The notes under the pieces: generated by a model
The model's input: only the letters and a program-made list of their open reading frames with translations
What the model was told of the DNA's origin: nothing
The model's database searches: none
Assembly (NCBI GenBank): GCA_903813345.2
Contig: CAIIXF020000004.1
Coordinates: 24,741,985 to 24,805,984 of the forward strand
Direction of reading: 5' to 3'
DNA: 64,000 nt
Source of the DNA: Owenia fusiformis
Lineage: Eukaryota > Annelida > Polychaeta > Sabellida > Oweniidae
Position numbers and translations under genes: made by a program
In this document: in pieces, positions 44,301-50,831 of the stretch
Layout of the letters: each line of letters starts with the position of its first letter
How positions within the stretch are numbered: the stretch's first letter is position 1

Positions 44301-46998
44301 TTGGTATGTGAATACTATAAACATTGCACACTGTCTAAAGACACTTTTGGTAGAAAAATGGCCGCCATTTTAACCTATTTTACTTTAACTCAAAAAGTAG
44401 TGAAGTGATTTTGTTCATATTTGGTATGTGAATACTATAAGGATGGCACACTGTCTAATTTTAACCTATTTTACTTTAACTCAAAAAGTAGTGAAGTGAT
44501 TTTGTTCATATTTGGTATGTGAATACTATAAGGATGGCACACTGTCTAATGACACTTTTAGTAGAAGGTGGCCATTTTGAAAAAAAATTTGGAGAACAGT
44601 CTCCTAGGCTAATATATAATATATGTGAATACTGTAAGCATGGCACACTGTCTAATGACACTTTTGGTTTTCAAAATGGCCACCATTTTAAAGTATTTTA
44701 CTATAAATTGAAAAGTAGTGGAGTGATTTTGTTCATATTTGGTATGTGAATACTATAAGTATGGCAAATGGTCTAATGACACTTTTGGTAGAAGGCGGCC
44801 ATTTTGAAAAATGCCTGCCATTTTTGCTATATACTTTGTTTGTAAAAATGCCATCTATGGCTGTTCGATGGGATTCGCTACGCTTTGGCGTTGCCGTTGT
44901 TCTGGTTAAACATGCAGTATTTTTCGTTCTATGCTTTTCATTGCATCATATTGCTTAATGTGTTTGATTAATGGAGTAGCTCTTTAGATTTGAAAGAATA
45001 TGTACATTTACTTATCATATGATCTGTAAAATGAAGCCTTCTGATTGGTCAGTTCTTGTACTGTACCAATCTGTATTGCTACTGAGATTGTCCCCGTTGA
45101 TCATCTCCGTCGCAATACAGAAAATATTGGTACAGAGGGGACAATCTCAGTAGCAATACAGAGGATCACACAATAAAAACGTTATTGAATGATTTGAAAT
45201 GCAATACAGGATATATTCTGTCTTGATATTCTGTCTTGATATTCTGTATTGCAGCAGAATATATCCTGTATTGCACTTCAAATCATTCAATAACTTATAT
45301 TTCATTTTACATCATTAGATAAAAATGGATAATGGAGGACTGTCGTATAGGGTTATAATCCCAGTTAAATCAATAAATAAGTAAATAAATGAGTTGATAA
45401 GTAAATAAATTAATTGATAACTAAATAAATAAATGAATGATTATTCATTAAATGAAGACATAAGTAACTAAATGAATGAATGAATAATCAAGTAGTAAAT
45501 AAATCAATTAATGAACATATATATAATATAATGAGCACAGTAGATATCTTTTGTCTTATATCTTATTCCTCTGTTAATTACAACAAAATTAAACAAAACA
45601 AATCAAAAGCCAAAATATGTGTGTACAATAGTAAAAGGTAGTTATAATTCATGGGCTTCTGCAGGCGGGGGGGGGGGGCATCTGCAGTGGGGTGTATTGG
45701 GTACATTTTAAAAGTAAATCCCCTGGGGATTTTGCTCATGGTGCTGAGGAGTAAACCCAGAGGAAAGAACTATGTGGCTAAAGAGGAGAAGTAAGACTTC
45801 AAGTGCAATCTATGATGAAGATGGAAAATTTTTCGTATTTTTTTTAATGTAGAAAATGCGAAAATGTAGAAAATGCAGAATTAGCTCTGTGTTGATTTAC
45901 ATTTAGAGGAGGGGTAAAAGGGATTCACATGAGCTTCATGCAAGTTTTAATTTTTTGGTCACATTCTATACTTTGATTATGCATTTTCTAGATGCATGTG
46001 CTGTCCAGGAAGTTTATATGGGTGATAACATGATTAGTCCACCTTCCCCAATAGAAGACACAAGGACCTGCTTTCTTACTGTGTCTCGGATCTTAGACTG
46101 CATAGTCACTTTAGAGCAAGAACACCAAAGATATAGAAAGACAGTAAATAGGACTGTTATATATGGAACAGAGTAAGTAAGACTTAATATTTGTGATAAC
46201 ATGATTAGTCCACCTTCCCCAATAGAAGACACAAGGACCTGCTTTCTAACTGTGTCTCGGATCTTAGACTGCATAGTCACCTTAGAGCAAGAACACCAAA
46301 GATATAGAAAGACAGTAAATAGGACTGTTATATATGGAACAGAGTAAGTAAGACTTAATATTTGTGATAACATGATTAGTCCACCTTCCCCAATAGAAGA
46401 CACAAGGACCTGCTTTCTAACTGTGTCTCGGATCTTAGACTGCATAGTCACCTTAGAGCAAGAACACCAAAGATATAGAAAGACAGTAAATAGGACTGTT
46501 ATATACGGATCAGAGTAAGTAAGACTACATAATAAAGGTACATGTATTTATCATGCAAAAGAAGATTAGGGCTATCCATGTATGTAACTTTTAGATTTTA
46601 GATGACTACGGCGTGACACAAAAATATACAATCTTGTATTTTTTCAATTGTGATAAACATTTCATGAATTATTTTGTGGAGATTGCATCGAAAAGTTCTT
46701 ACATAGAAACATTGATTTTGAGAAGTCACATTTCCACATTTTCATGTGTACTCTTATACATGCAAGTACAGGACTGGTATTGATTTAGTAATATGTTTGA
46801 TTCTACTTCTGGATTGCTGTCTGGCTCCAAAATATTATATTTCTATTTCTTTAGAAGGAAAAACAGTAAGCCCTGCATTTGGAGGCTGATTGTAAGCATT
46901 GTAAATTGGAGATTGTTATTATTCAGTTTGTTATTGTACTACATTTCAGGGAGTTCCCATTTGATGGACCAACTAATCGGAATTTGCCACAAAGATAA
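14299..46998 (+). CDS. RASA3: GAP1-family Ras GTPase-activating protein (RASA2/RASA3 type), 25 exons
   Basis: Exons: 14299-14347, 26702-26810, 27545-27629, 28174-28281, 28914-28990, 29340-29502, 30027-30109, 33116-33244, 34061-34211, 34408-34556, 34907-35021, 35460-35534, 37258-37381, 38086-38192, 38715-38792, 39292-39375, 39636-39703, 40658-40767, 41029-41111, 41407-41477, 41699-41794, 42305-42456, 42959-42982, 45992-46172, 46950-46998. All phases agree; the sum is 2520 nt, 839 residues, about the length of vertebrate RASA3. Domain order is C2-C2-RasGAP-PH-BTK motif. The family binds membrane phosphoinositides or inositol phosphates and speeds GTP hydrolysis by Ras and often Rap. An in-frame TAG at 14278-14280 precedes the ATG. 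Vertebrates have both RASA2 and RASA3; an invertebrate gene may be orthologous to both, so the symbol is approximate. Many junctions lie inside tandem arrays. Confidence 0.92.
14433..16040. repeat. Long inverted repeat: two arms of about 735 bp, 135-bp spacer
   Basis: Arm 14433-15165 (AGGAGACAGGTTACCT onward) is the near-perfect reverse complement of 15301-16040 (ending AGGTAACCTGTCTCCT). The inner edge, AATAGAGTCTCTGAAACAT, pairs with ATGTTTCAGAGGCTCTATT. It lies 85 bp after RASA exon 1, inside intron 1, so the nascent transcript should fold into a long hairpin. No clear target duplication was found. Confidence 0.92.
16203..16802. mobile_element. 600-bp foldback element
   Basis: Arms of roughly 200 bp: TTTAGATTGTGGTCATACGC at the left and GCGTACGACCACAATCTAAA at the right; inner pair TTATCGGCAGAACGAAGAGG and CTTCGTTCTGCCGATAAA. 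The left arm has a small extra palindrome (GGGCTTTCAACTAGCTAGTT and its mirror) at about 16294-16325 that the right arm lacks. Confidence 0.85.
16803..18110. other. Intron 1 sequence, nothing recognised
   Basis: AT-rich unique DNA between a foldback element and a satellite. I see no open frame with homology, no RNA gene and no tandem repeat. Confidence 0.5.
18112..19470. repeat. 82-bp satellite, about 16 copies
   Basis: The unit contains TTTTGCCTTAATATCCGAAT, GACGAAAATGATATCTATGA and ACACCAATAACCACCTCAAT. Spacing is very regular at 82 bp and variants (CCC/CAC, TATCC/TATAGG) are intermixed, which suggests recent homogenisation. Confidence 0.95.
19591..19755. repeat. 20-bp minisatellite (ACAATTGATGTGGTAACATT)
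   Basis: Eight nearly perfect copies. Confidence 0.95.
20420..20752. repeat. 50-bp tandem repeat, six to seven copies
   Basis: The unit contains TGTTATAGACAGTACAATTT and AATCCAAAGATTACTGATAT. Copies are nearly identical. Confidence 0.95.
20781..20951 (+). mobile_element. GGCCCGTAGCC family MITE
   Basis: AGGCCCGTAGCCAGGGGG at the left, TCCTGGCTATGGGCCTG at the right, with the shared TTTTTCACCATTCTGAGCAC body. Flanked by CATATA and CATATT. Confidence 0.8.
21310..22505 (-). pseudogene. Degenerate C2H2 zinc-finger pseudogene (about 14 fingers)
   Basis: Minus-strand tandem fingers of the form [22 protein letters not shown], then HTGERx, run from 22505 to about 21310 with the standard TGE linker. 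The open part (about 22505-21662) holds fingers 1-10. A length change in the linker near 21662-21680 shifts the frame; a TGA replaces a zinc Cys in finger 12 (near 21571); and other ligands are lost (Cys to Tyr in fingers 3 and 9, His to Tyr or Asn in fingers 9 and 10). The frame of the upstream 27-bp repeat does not run into finger 1. It lies antisense in RASA intron 1. I see no introns in it, so a retrocopy or a locally decayed gene is likely. Confidence 0.8.
22510..22775 (-). repeat. 27-bp tandem repeat upstream of the zinc-finger relic
   Basis: About 10 units (TCCATTTTCACTAGAGCTCA with a variable end) code on the minus strand for nonapeptides of the type SSSENGPVM. The array abuts finger 1 of the zinc-finger relic but in another frame. 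Confidence 0.8.
23045..25580. repeat. 85-bp satellite interrupted by a transposable element
   Basis: The unit is GGATCAGAAGTCACAGCTGG, TATTATTGTAGAATCAGAAG, TCATTGTATTTATTATAATA, TCAGAAGTCACTGG plus TATTTATTGCA, about 85 bp. A shorter and more divergent version occupies 23045-23340; the uniform array runs from about 24097 to 25580. Confidence 0.93.
23345..24096. mobile_element. Element with ATCCCAACGAAC termini and (TCCG) tract, inserted in the 85-bp satellite
   Basis: ATCCCAACGAACGAAG at the left and GTTCGTTGGGATTTGCTACT near the right are inverted. The body has a GTCCGTCCGTCCGTC run followed by GATAACTCGAATACTAG and AAAATGGCCGCC-like motifs. Satellite sequence resumes on both sides. A related copy lies at 43899-44890. 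Confidence 0.75.
25580..25695. repeat. 19-bp minisatellite (TTATTACAGTCATTGGTAT)
   Basis: Six copies directly after the 85-bp satellite, apparently derived from part of its unit. Confidence 0.85.
25700..26420. other. Intron 1 tail, nothing recognised
   Basis: Degenerate satellite-like TCACTGGTA pieces at the start, then unique AT-rich DNA. Confidence 0.4.
26425..26600. repeat. GGTGCCAAATTTCGGTG-rich block upstream of RASA exon 2
   Basis: Irregular repetition of CGGTGCC, GGTGCTGAA and TTGGCACCAA in both orientations, clearly more GC-rich than its surroundings. It lies 100 bp before the exon 2 acceptor. Confidence 0.6.
26702..30109 (+). CDS. RASA3: RASA exons 2-7: first C2 domain and start of second C2 domain
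   Basis: Exons 2-4 encode C2A: GEAKDL, YCKLDLG, then [21 protein letters not shown] and [20 protein letters not shown], each matching the family block for block. Exons 5-7 open C2[46 protein letters not shown]. In C2B the usual Asp of the SDPYV loop is Asn (CNPYAVV), and the C2A loop residues also differ, so calcium-independent membrane binding is likely, as in RASA3. Exon 7 (30027-30109) is the least conserved; its donor AG/GTCAGT is copied five times downstream. Confidence 0.88.
27952..28142. repeat. Inverted repeat in RASA intron 3
   Basis: GCAACAGATTTCAGACAGTC at the left pairs with GACTGTCCGAAATCTGTTGT at the right, with GGAGGAGGGAAAG / CTCTTCCTTTCC further out. The loop holds a 20-bp direct repeat (CCGGGAGGTAATGCATTGGT, two copies). 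Confidence 0.75.
28470..28575. repeat. AAGTTAAACACTTACATTT minisatellite
   Basis: About five units of 19-20 bp in RASA intron 4. Confidence 0.85.
28671..28864 (+). mobile_element. CCAGGCCCGTAG family MITE
   Basis: Perfect outer TIRs CCAGGCCCGTAG and CTACGGGCCTGG and the shared body. It ends 49 bp before the exon 5 acceptor. Confidence 0.85.
30030..30445 (+). repeat. 70-bp tandem copies of RASA exon 7 with its donor
   Basis: Donors AG/GTCAGTAATAA occur at 30110, 30180, 30250, 30320 and 30390, each preceded by a copy of the last 50-60 nt of exon 7. A sixth copy breaks off after ATAGAAGAC. Extending the exon past the first donor meets TGA within five codons. Confidence 0.95.
31821..31987 (+). 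mobile_element. GGCCCGTAGCC family MITE, left end lost
   Basis: The body and right end (CCTGGCTCCGGGCCTG) are present. The left end is replaced by CTCGAACCCCCCTAGCC. Confidence 0.75.
32206..32292. repeat. Perfect 25-bp stem hairpin
   Basis: ATCATTTTGGGGTATATTAT plus GGTC at the left and GACC plus ATAATATACCCCAAAATGAT at the right enclose about 36 nt. It could be a tiny MITE or a miRNA-like fold; the stem is perfect, which is unusual for a miRNA precursor. Confidence 0.85.
33116..34211 (+). CDS. RASA3: RASA exons 8-9: end of second C2 domain
   Basis: Exon 8 encodes [10 protein letters not shown], a loop, then [12 protein letters not shown] and CHNAW. Exon 9 encodes [27 protein letters not shown] and LLCLSHQVE. 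The GS-LR-hydrophobic-Y-x-x-DHVF block is a hallmark of the family just before the GAP domain. Acceptors TTTTCAG and TGTTTTAG and donors GTACGT and GTAAGA are normal. The intron between them holds a dispersed GGCCCGTAGCC-type element. Confidence 0.9.
33826..34028 (+). mobile_element. GGCCCGTAGCC family MITE just before RASA exon 9
   Basis: The body and right end (GGCTACGGGCCTG) are intact and end 32 bp before the exon 9 acceptor; the left end is diverged (CAGCCAGGAGGGG). Confidence 0.8.
34408..39375 (+). CDS. RASA3: RASA exons 10-16: catalytic RasGAP domain
   Basis: The blocks are [12 protein letters not shown] (exon 10), [20 protein letters not shown] with the catalytic arginine finger in LFRGN and then LQPIISE (exon 11), CEIDPTRL (exon 12), [17 protein letters not shown] to [11 protein letters not shown] (exon 13), [18 protein letters not shown] (exon 14, the structural FLRFxxPAI signature), [17 protein letters not shown] (exon 15) and [16 protein letters not shown] (exon 16). 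All catalytic and structural signatures are present, so the domain should be active. Exons 11, 13 and 16 each border a tandem array that copies their splice site, and a fragment of exon 12 is copied just downstream (35545-35583). Confidence 0.92.
35000..35300 (+). repeat. Degenerate tandem copies of the RASA exon 11 donor
   Basis: CAACCAATCATATCAGAG/GTAAT, the end of exon 11 and its donor, is followed by about eight diverged copies (CAGCCAATCATATCA, AACCAATCAGATCAG and so on) over 280 bp. Confidence 0.85.
35545..35583 (+). repeat. Partial copy of RASA exon 12
   Basis: CTGTGAAATAGACCCCACTA and the following bases repeat exon 12 (CTGTGAAATAGACCCAACTA) just after its donor. Confidence 0.9.
35640..37300 (+). 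repeat. 105-bp tandem array carrying 16 copies of the RASA exon 13 acceptor
   Basis: Acceptor-plus-exon starts lie at 35666, 35783, 35888, 35993, 36098, 36203, 36308, 36413, 36518, 36623, 36728, 36833, 36938, 37042, 37154 and 37258. Each unit is the first 70-75 nt of exon 13 fused to the last 30 nt of intron 12 (TATGTACTTTCTCTTTGTAG). Only the last copy continues as a full exon to a donor. Confidence 0.97.
37844..38059. mobile_element. 216-bp MITE 26 bp upstream of the RASA exon 14 acceptor
   Basis: CCTCAGTCACATTTGCTGTA at the left and GAGCAAATGTGACTAAGG at the right are inverted. Inside is a 14-bp repeat (GCTGTGCTCTAGCC), five to six copies at 37965-38040. Confidence 0.75.
38219..38525. repeat. 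Dispersed AACAAATGGCAGGTGGTGAC family, two copies
   Basis: Two adjacent copies (about 38240-38370, 38410-38510) share CAACTTTTTGTGGAT, GTAACAAATGGCAGGTGGTG and CATTTTGCATGTTAATG. Other copies lie near 27260-27365, 34240-34365, 41495-41565, 61960-62030 and 63265-63385, always in introns of the RASA and REC8 genes. Confidence 0.8.
38892..39300 (+). repeat. 21-bp array of about 19 RASA exon 16 acceptors
   Basis: The unit CCTGTGTTTACATACTTTCAG repeats in register with the acceptor (TTTCAG/CCTGTG) and with the coding frame of exon 16. Variants code [14 protein letters not shown] or FVFTYFQ. Confidence 0.96.
39636..42456 (+). CDS. RASA3: RASA exons 17-22: PH domain and BTK zinc motif
   Basis: Exon 17 ([19 protein letters not shown]) and exon 18 ([19 protein letters not shown]) open the PH domain. 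Exon 19 gives [21 protein letters not shown] and exon 20 [20 protein letters not shown]; the W of the last PH helix is split over exons 20/21 (ESQW/LSILTKM). The BTK motif follows: a His in THYHSG, then HWTCC in exons 21/22, and later C-P-G-C, supplying zinc ligands. This module binds PtdIns(3,4,5)P3 or Ins(1,3,4,5)P4 in relatives. Exon 22 continues with a helical segment [18 protein letters not shown]. Confidence 0.9.
39731..40028. mobile_element. MITE with AACCTCTTGACTACC termini
   Basis: AACCTCTTGACTACC at the left and GGGATTCAAGAGGTT at the right are imperfectly inverted, enclosing about 300 bp in RASA intron 17. Confidence 0.6.
40225..40276. promoter_or_regulatory. Two perfect CRE palindromes (TGACGTCA)
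   Basis: ATATGACGTCATA and GTATGACGTCATATT lie about 42 bp apart in RASA intron 17, within an inverted context that also has ACGTCAT and GAGACGTCC nearby. TGACGTCA is the full CREB/ATF site. They may be part of a mobile element rather than an enhancer. Confidence 0.5.
41050..41228 (+). repeat. 55-bp tandem copies of the end of RASA exon 19 and its donor
   Basis: Donors at 41112, 41167 and 41222, each after AGCACCTTTAACATGCATAA T. Confidence 0.95.
41795..41955 (+). repeat. 58-bp tandem copies of the RASA exon 21 donor and intron start
   Basis: TTGGTAAGCCCATTTCTTGC occurs at 41793, 41851 and 41909, so the donor is tripled at exact 58-bp spacing. Confidence 0.95.
42080..42225 (+). repeat. Decoy acceptor copy of exon 22 and a TACATGTAATAACATGTAG array
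   Basis: TTTTCAG/TTGTATGAGTGAG at 42089 resembles the true exon 22 start TTTCAG/TTGCATGGATGAG at 42305. A palindromic TACATGTAATAACATGTAGT repeat follows. Confidence 0.75.
42625..42925. repeat. About 42-bp tandem repeat in RASA intron 22
   Basis: Seven units containing TTTTGACCAATCATACAACT and GCTTGACATGTGACAAGG. The array ends 30 bp before the microexon 23 acceptor. Confidence 0.93.
42959..46998 (+). CDS. RASA3: RASA exons 23-25: C-terminal segment including a 24-nt microexon
   Basis: Microexon 42959-42982 encodes HCEKMSG between split Gly and Asp codons. Exon 24 (45992-46172) encodes [12 protein letters not shown], then [20 protein letters not shown] and [18 protein letters not shown], matching the family's C-terminal helix (VIAGVGALEQEHAQYK in RASA3). 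Exon 25 encodes [15 protein letters not shown] and stops at 46996-46998. Exon 24 is followed by two more copies of itself at 171-bp spacing; copy 3 encodes YGSE instead of YGTE at its end. Confidence 0.85.
43065..43460. repeat. Irregular TGCTGTACTCCTGTACACAT array
   Basis: Mixed units of 22-60 bp containing GTGCATGTGGTGTACTCCTG and ATTTGCTGTACTCCTGTACA, in RASA intron 23. Confidence 0.9.
43680..43845. repeat. TTTCATCATTGTTACAA minisatellite
   Basis: About nine units of 17-18 bp. Confidence 0.9.
43899..44890. mobile_element. Second ATCCCATCGAAC-ended element, about 1 kb
   Basis: ATCCCATCGAACAAAGTTTG at the left and CTGTTCGATGGGATTCGCTA at the right are inverted. It has the CCGTCCGTCTGTCTGTCC tract, then AACTCAAATACCGTTGG as in the 23.3 kb element, plus four internal copies of a paragraph with GTGATTTTGTTCATATTTGG. 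It lies in RASA intron 23. Confidence 0.8.
45050..45295. repeat. Double inverted repeat related to 10.8-11.0 kb
   Basis: CTGTATTGCTACTGAGATTG pairs with CAATCTCAGTAGCAATACAG, and ATTGAATGATTTGAAATGCA pairs with TGCACTTCAAATCATTCAAT. Confidence 0.85.
45350..45530. repeat. AAATAAATRAGT-type simple repeat
   Basis: Imperfect tetranucleotide AAAT/GAAT run. Confidence 0.85.
46022..46525 (+). repeat. 171-bp tandem triplication of RASA exon 24 and its donor
   Basis: Donors GTAAGTAAGACT at 46173, 46344 and 46515. Copies 2 and 3 include nearly the whole exon but have no pyrimidine-rich acceptor in front. Reading past the first donor hits TAA at once. Confidence 0.96.
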
Positions 46999-47059
46999 TG
47001 AAGACCTGCTTGTTACAGCAGCAGTGGTTCAACGGATTAATCTACTTGATACAGTTACA

Positions 47060-47265
47060 CATTTGAAGGAGGACACATTTGTTAAGTGACATACATATGT
47101 ATAAAATGACACATTTGTATTTGACACATGTGTAAAGTGACACATTTGTATTTGACACATGTGTAAAGTGACACATTTGTACAATGGCACATGTGTAAAG
47201 TGGCACATTTGTACAACGGCACATGTGTAAAGTGACACATTTGTACACTGGAAAATGTGTACATG
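47060..47265. repeat. GTGACACATTTGTA / GACACATGTGTAAA minisatellite after the RASA stop
   Basis: Alternating units of about 17-21 bp lie 60 bp after the stop codon, so probably in the 3' UTR. Confidence 0.9.
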
Positions 47266-48200
47266 TATTTGTCTATATTAAATTGAAAATTAGTGAATAA
47301 GAGCCATATGTAAAAGTCACATCTGTATGGTCCTCATCAGTACAGTGACATGTGTAATGTGACACTTTTGAAAATATGTGACATATGTTTTAAGTCAAAT
47401 ACTGTGAACCTGGTGATGTTCGTGTGCTTCTAAATTTTCCAAAAATGTCACTGAAATCCAATGAAAAGAAAGTTAAAAATTGAGAGCTGGGTTATAATCA
47501 AATAAATACACTCATTCAATATTCGAGTACATTAAAAATTGCAACAATGAGTATTATTTCTTTGTTAAACAAAATCAACAAAAATTAAAACCGCAAAATT
47601 TCAGTTTTCATTATTATTCCTGTTAAATCATGATATATAATGGCATTGAATACTCCCAGGTTGACATTATTGTAATGTAACACAATGAAGTATGATATTG
47701 TATAGTTGATAGTAGAACTATGTAACTTGCTTAATTGTGTACATGTCATGGTGTCTCTGCTTAATTAATTACACAGATTATTGTTACAGTAGATGAATTG
47801 AAAAGGCTCACTATCCGAACAAATGAAGGAGCAAACAATGAACAAACTCTTAAAGGCCCCATGTAAAGTTTAAACCGGTTTGCGAAACTTTTGTGAATTT
47901 TAAAAAGTGGTTTTTGAAGGACTTTTTGTTAAAAAAATTGTTAGGCTAATTTATTGAAAACGAAATTTATATGTGGATGTTTGAACAATACTTTAAAACT
48001 TTGCATGGGACCTTTAAACAGAAAAAACCTATGAATATCCAAGGCTGCATTCATGACCGATACATCGTAGATCTTTGTTGTTTATAATGTTTTATAGGGC
48101 TTTATTTTTTATTGAAGATTGCATACAGTATTTTATTTTTCCATTTAATACATTTTTTATAGTTCATACTAAATCATTTTGTAAATAAATATCAGCTCAG
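47266..48200. other. Intergenic, nothing recognised
   Basis: AT-rich unique DNA. Several AATAAA motifs could serve RASA polyadenylation but none is clearly placed. Confidence 0.4.
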
Positions 48201-48209
48201 TACTTAAGT

Positions 48210-48760
48210 ACAGCACAATTAAGGTTATTACAGTACAGTACAATGTAGACAGTAAAGTGCAGTATGGTACAGTACAGTGCAGTATGGTACAGTACATTGC
48301 AGTTTGGTACAGTACAGTGCAGTATGGTGCAGTATATAATAGAATAAGAGAACACTGTATGTTATTAAACTTACTAGTACAGTAAAACCTGTCAAGGGAA
48401 ACACTGTGTATTTCTAAAGTGTTCCACTTTGGAGGTGTTCCACTTATAGAGGTTCATTTAACATTAAGTCAGTTGGTCTTGGGACTCTAAAACGTGTTCC
48501 ACTAACAAAGGTGTTCCACTTCTCGAGTGTATACATGATGTTACAGTAACCTTGCGTTACATTTAGAACAAGAAATTGTAGTATATAACAGTGCAGTACA
48601 GTACAGTATAGTACAGTACAATGCAGTGCAGTGCAGTGCAGTGCAGTGCAGTGCAGTGCAGTACAGTACAGTACAGTATAAAACAGTTTAGTACAGTATA
48701 GTATAGACAGTAAAGAATAAAGTTTATTAGTATTTGTTCTTTACAGTGAGTATAGGAAAT
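48210..48760. repeat. AGTACAGTGCAGTATGGT-type simple arrays around a pogo-like fragment
   Basis: CAGTA/CAGTG pentamer repetition at 48225-48330 and 48585-48715 flanks a CAGTAAAACCTGTC fragment at about 48380-48525 with GTGTTCCACTT motifs. Confidence 0.8.
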
Positions 48761-48849
48761 TGTAATATTGTACCATATAATTCAGCTTATTTTAGTACAG
48801 TACTGTACAATTCAGTACAATGCAGTAAAGAACATTAAAACACAGTACA

Positions 48850-49325
48850 GTACAATACAATACTGTACAGTTCAGTGCTTTTATTATACAGTGCAGTGTA
48901 CAGTACAATACAATACTGTACAGTTCAGTGCTTTTATCATACAGTGCAGTGTACAGTACAACGCAATACTTTACAGTTCAGTGCTTTTATTATACAGTGC
49001 AGTGTACAGTACAACGCAATACTGTACAGTTCAGTGCTTTTATTATACAGTACAGTGTACAGTACAATGCAATACTGTACAGTTCAGTGCTTTTATTATA
49101 CAGTACAGTGTACAGTACAATGCAATACTGTACAGTTCAGTGCTTTTATTATACAGTACAGTGTACAGTACAACGCAATACTGTACAGTTCAGTGCTTTT
49201 TTATACAGTGCAGTGTACAGTACAACACAATACTTTACAGTTCAGTGCTTTTATTATACAGTGCAGTGAACAGTACAACACAATACTGTACAGTTCAGTG
49301 CTTTTATTACAGTGCAGTGTATCAT
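48850..49325. repeat. 53-bp tandem array, nine copies
   Basis: The unit is TTTTATTATACAGTGCAGTG, TACAGTACAACGCAATACTG, TACAGTTCAGTGC. Two or three plus-strand frames stay open because the unit lacks stops, but they encode only VQYNTVQFSA-like repeats. Confidence 0.95.
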
Positions 49326-49361
49326 TGAATAATACAAATGTATAAACACACTGATAAACCA

Positions 49362-49768
49362 AGTACTGTACTTCTACTTAATTAGGCACTACTTCACTCT
49401 ATACTATACCTAACCCCTAGAAATGCATAAGATACTCTGTTTGTCCAATTGTAATTGTTTAGTATATTTTTAAAAGTACCTTATTAACATCTAACATCAT
49501 CCGATAAACCATTATCCAAGGGACTGCTCATGAACACCCAATGCAAGGTATAGTAGAGTGTATTTATTTTGGCGGATTTGCTGTTTTGAACATTTGGCAG
49601 CTACTTAATTTGGCCAACCTACTTGCAACATTACATTGTACTAATGGTACTAATTTACATGGTACTAAAACTACTTGGTAATTAGGTCCCTACTTAATTT
49701 GGTGGACTTAAACAATTTGGTGGATCCGCTATATTAAAACAGCCGCCACATTAAGTAGAAGTACAGTA
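49362..49768. mobile_element. MITE with TACTTCTACTTAAT termini and a nested element
   Basis: TGTACTTCTACTTAAT at the left and ATTAAGTAGAAGTACA at the right are inverted. Inside, ACTCTATACTATACC to GGTATAGTAGAGTG (49395-49560) is the reverse copy of the dispersed repeat at 1181 and 59826. Confidence 0.8.
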
Positions 49769-50831
49769 ATTATATATAATATATTTCTGATAATCTTTAT
49801 ATGCCATGATCTTTTGTGTTATATTTTCGGATTAGGCAGATCCTAGATTGAGCTTGTTATGTTTCATGCACATCAGACCTGTTCTGTAAAGTAGAGAAAC
49901 GTTCAGTTCAGTACAGTTTCATGTATTCATTACAGTACAGTTAAGTGTGTATTTGTAGAACAGTACATTTTGTGAAATGTCTTCTTAGTTGAAATTGATG
50001 TTGTTAGTGTCTCAGAATCATTTTTATGGAAATCTTTATACAAAACAAGGAGAATATTTTGGATAGTACTGTATACAACATAGTTATTGGGTAAACATGC
50101 ATATAACTATCAGCTTTATATTTTTGTATGAATACAGACATAATTCTGATTTCAGTTTATTATTGAATATCTACTTTTGCTTAAGAAGAAAGATGGCGCT
50201 GTGGTGACAATTTCACACTGATCACACTGCCATCTATGGTTAACCATAAACTTACTGTGTTGATAATATTATAAACTTGATTGATAAAATACTGATTGAA
50301 AAATGTACTGGTATACTTTGTATAATTATATTTATGGATAACAATATTCTGATTAAGTGATTATGCTGAGGAAATGACTATATTGTGATTATTGATATTC
50401 TAAAATTGTCTATATATTTATCGATTATATAATAGTATTGATGGAATGACTTTTCTTAAATATTATATGATTATATTGAGGAAATAACTATATACTGAAA
50501 TAACTATATTCTGATTATGTTGAAATTACTATATACTGATTATGTGATTATATTGAAGAAATAACTATATACTGAAATAACTATATTCTGATTATGTTGA
50601 AATTACTATACATTTATACTGATTATGTGATTATATTGAAGAAATAAATATATACCGAGATAACTATATTCTGATTATGTTGAAATTACTATATACTGAT
50701 TATGTGATTATATTGAAAAAATAAATATATACCGAAATAACTATATTCTGATTATGTTGAAATTACTATATACTGATTATGTGATTATATTGAAGAAATA
50801 ACTATATCCTGAAATAACTATATTCTGATTA

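Noticed and set aside
46014-46451. Minus-strand frame opposite RASA exon 24 copies
   Set aside because: Antisense shadow of a tandemly copied exon.
48768-49345. Open frames of more than 150 codons with VQYNTVQFSA-like repeats
   Set aside because: The 53-bp array has no stops in these frames; no start context, homology or splice sites support a gene.
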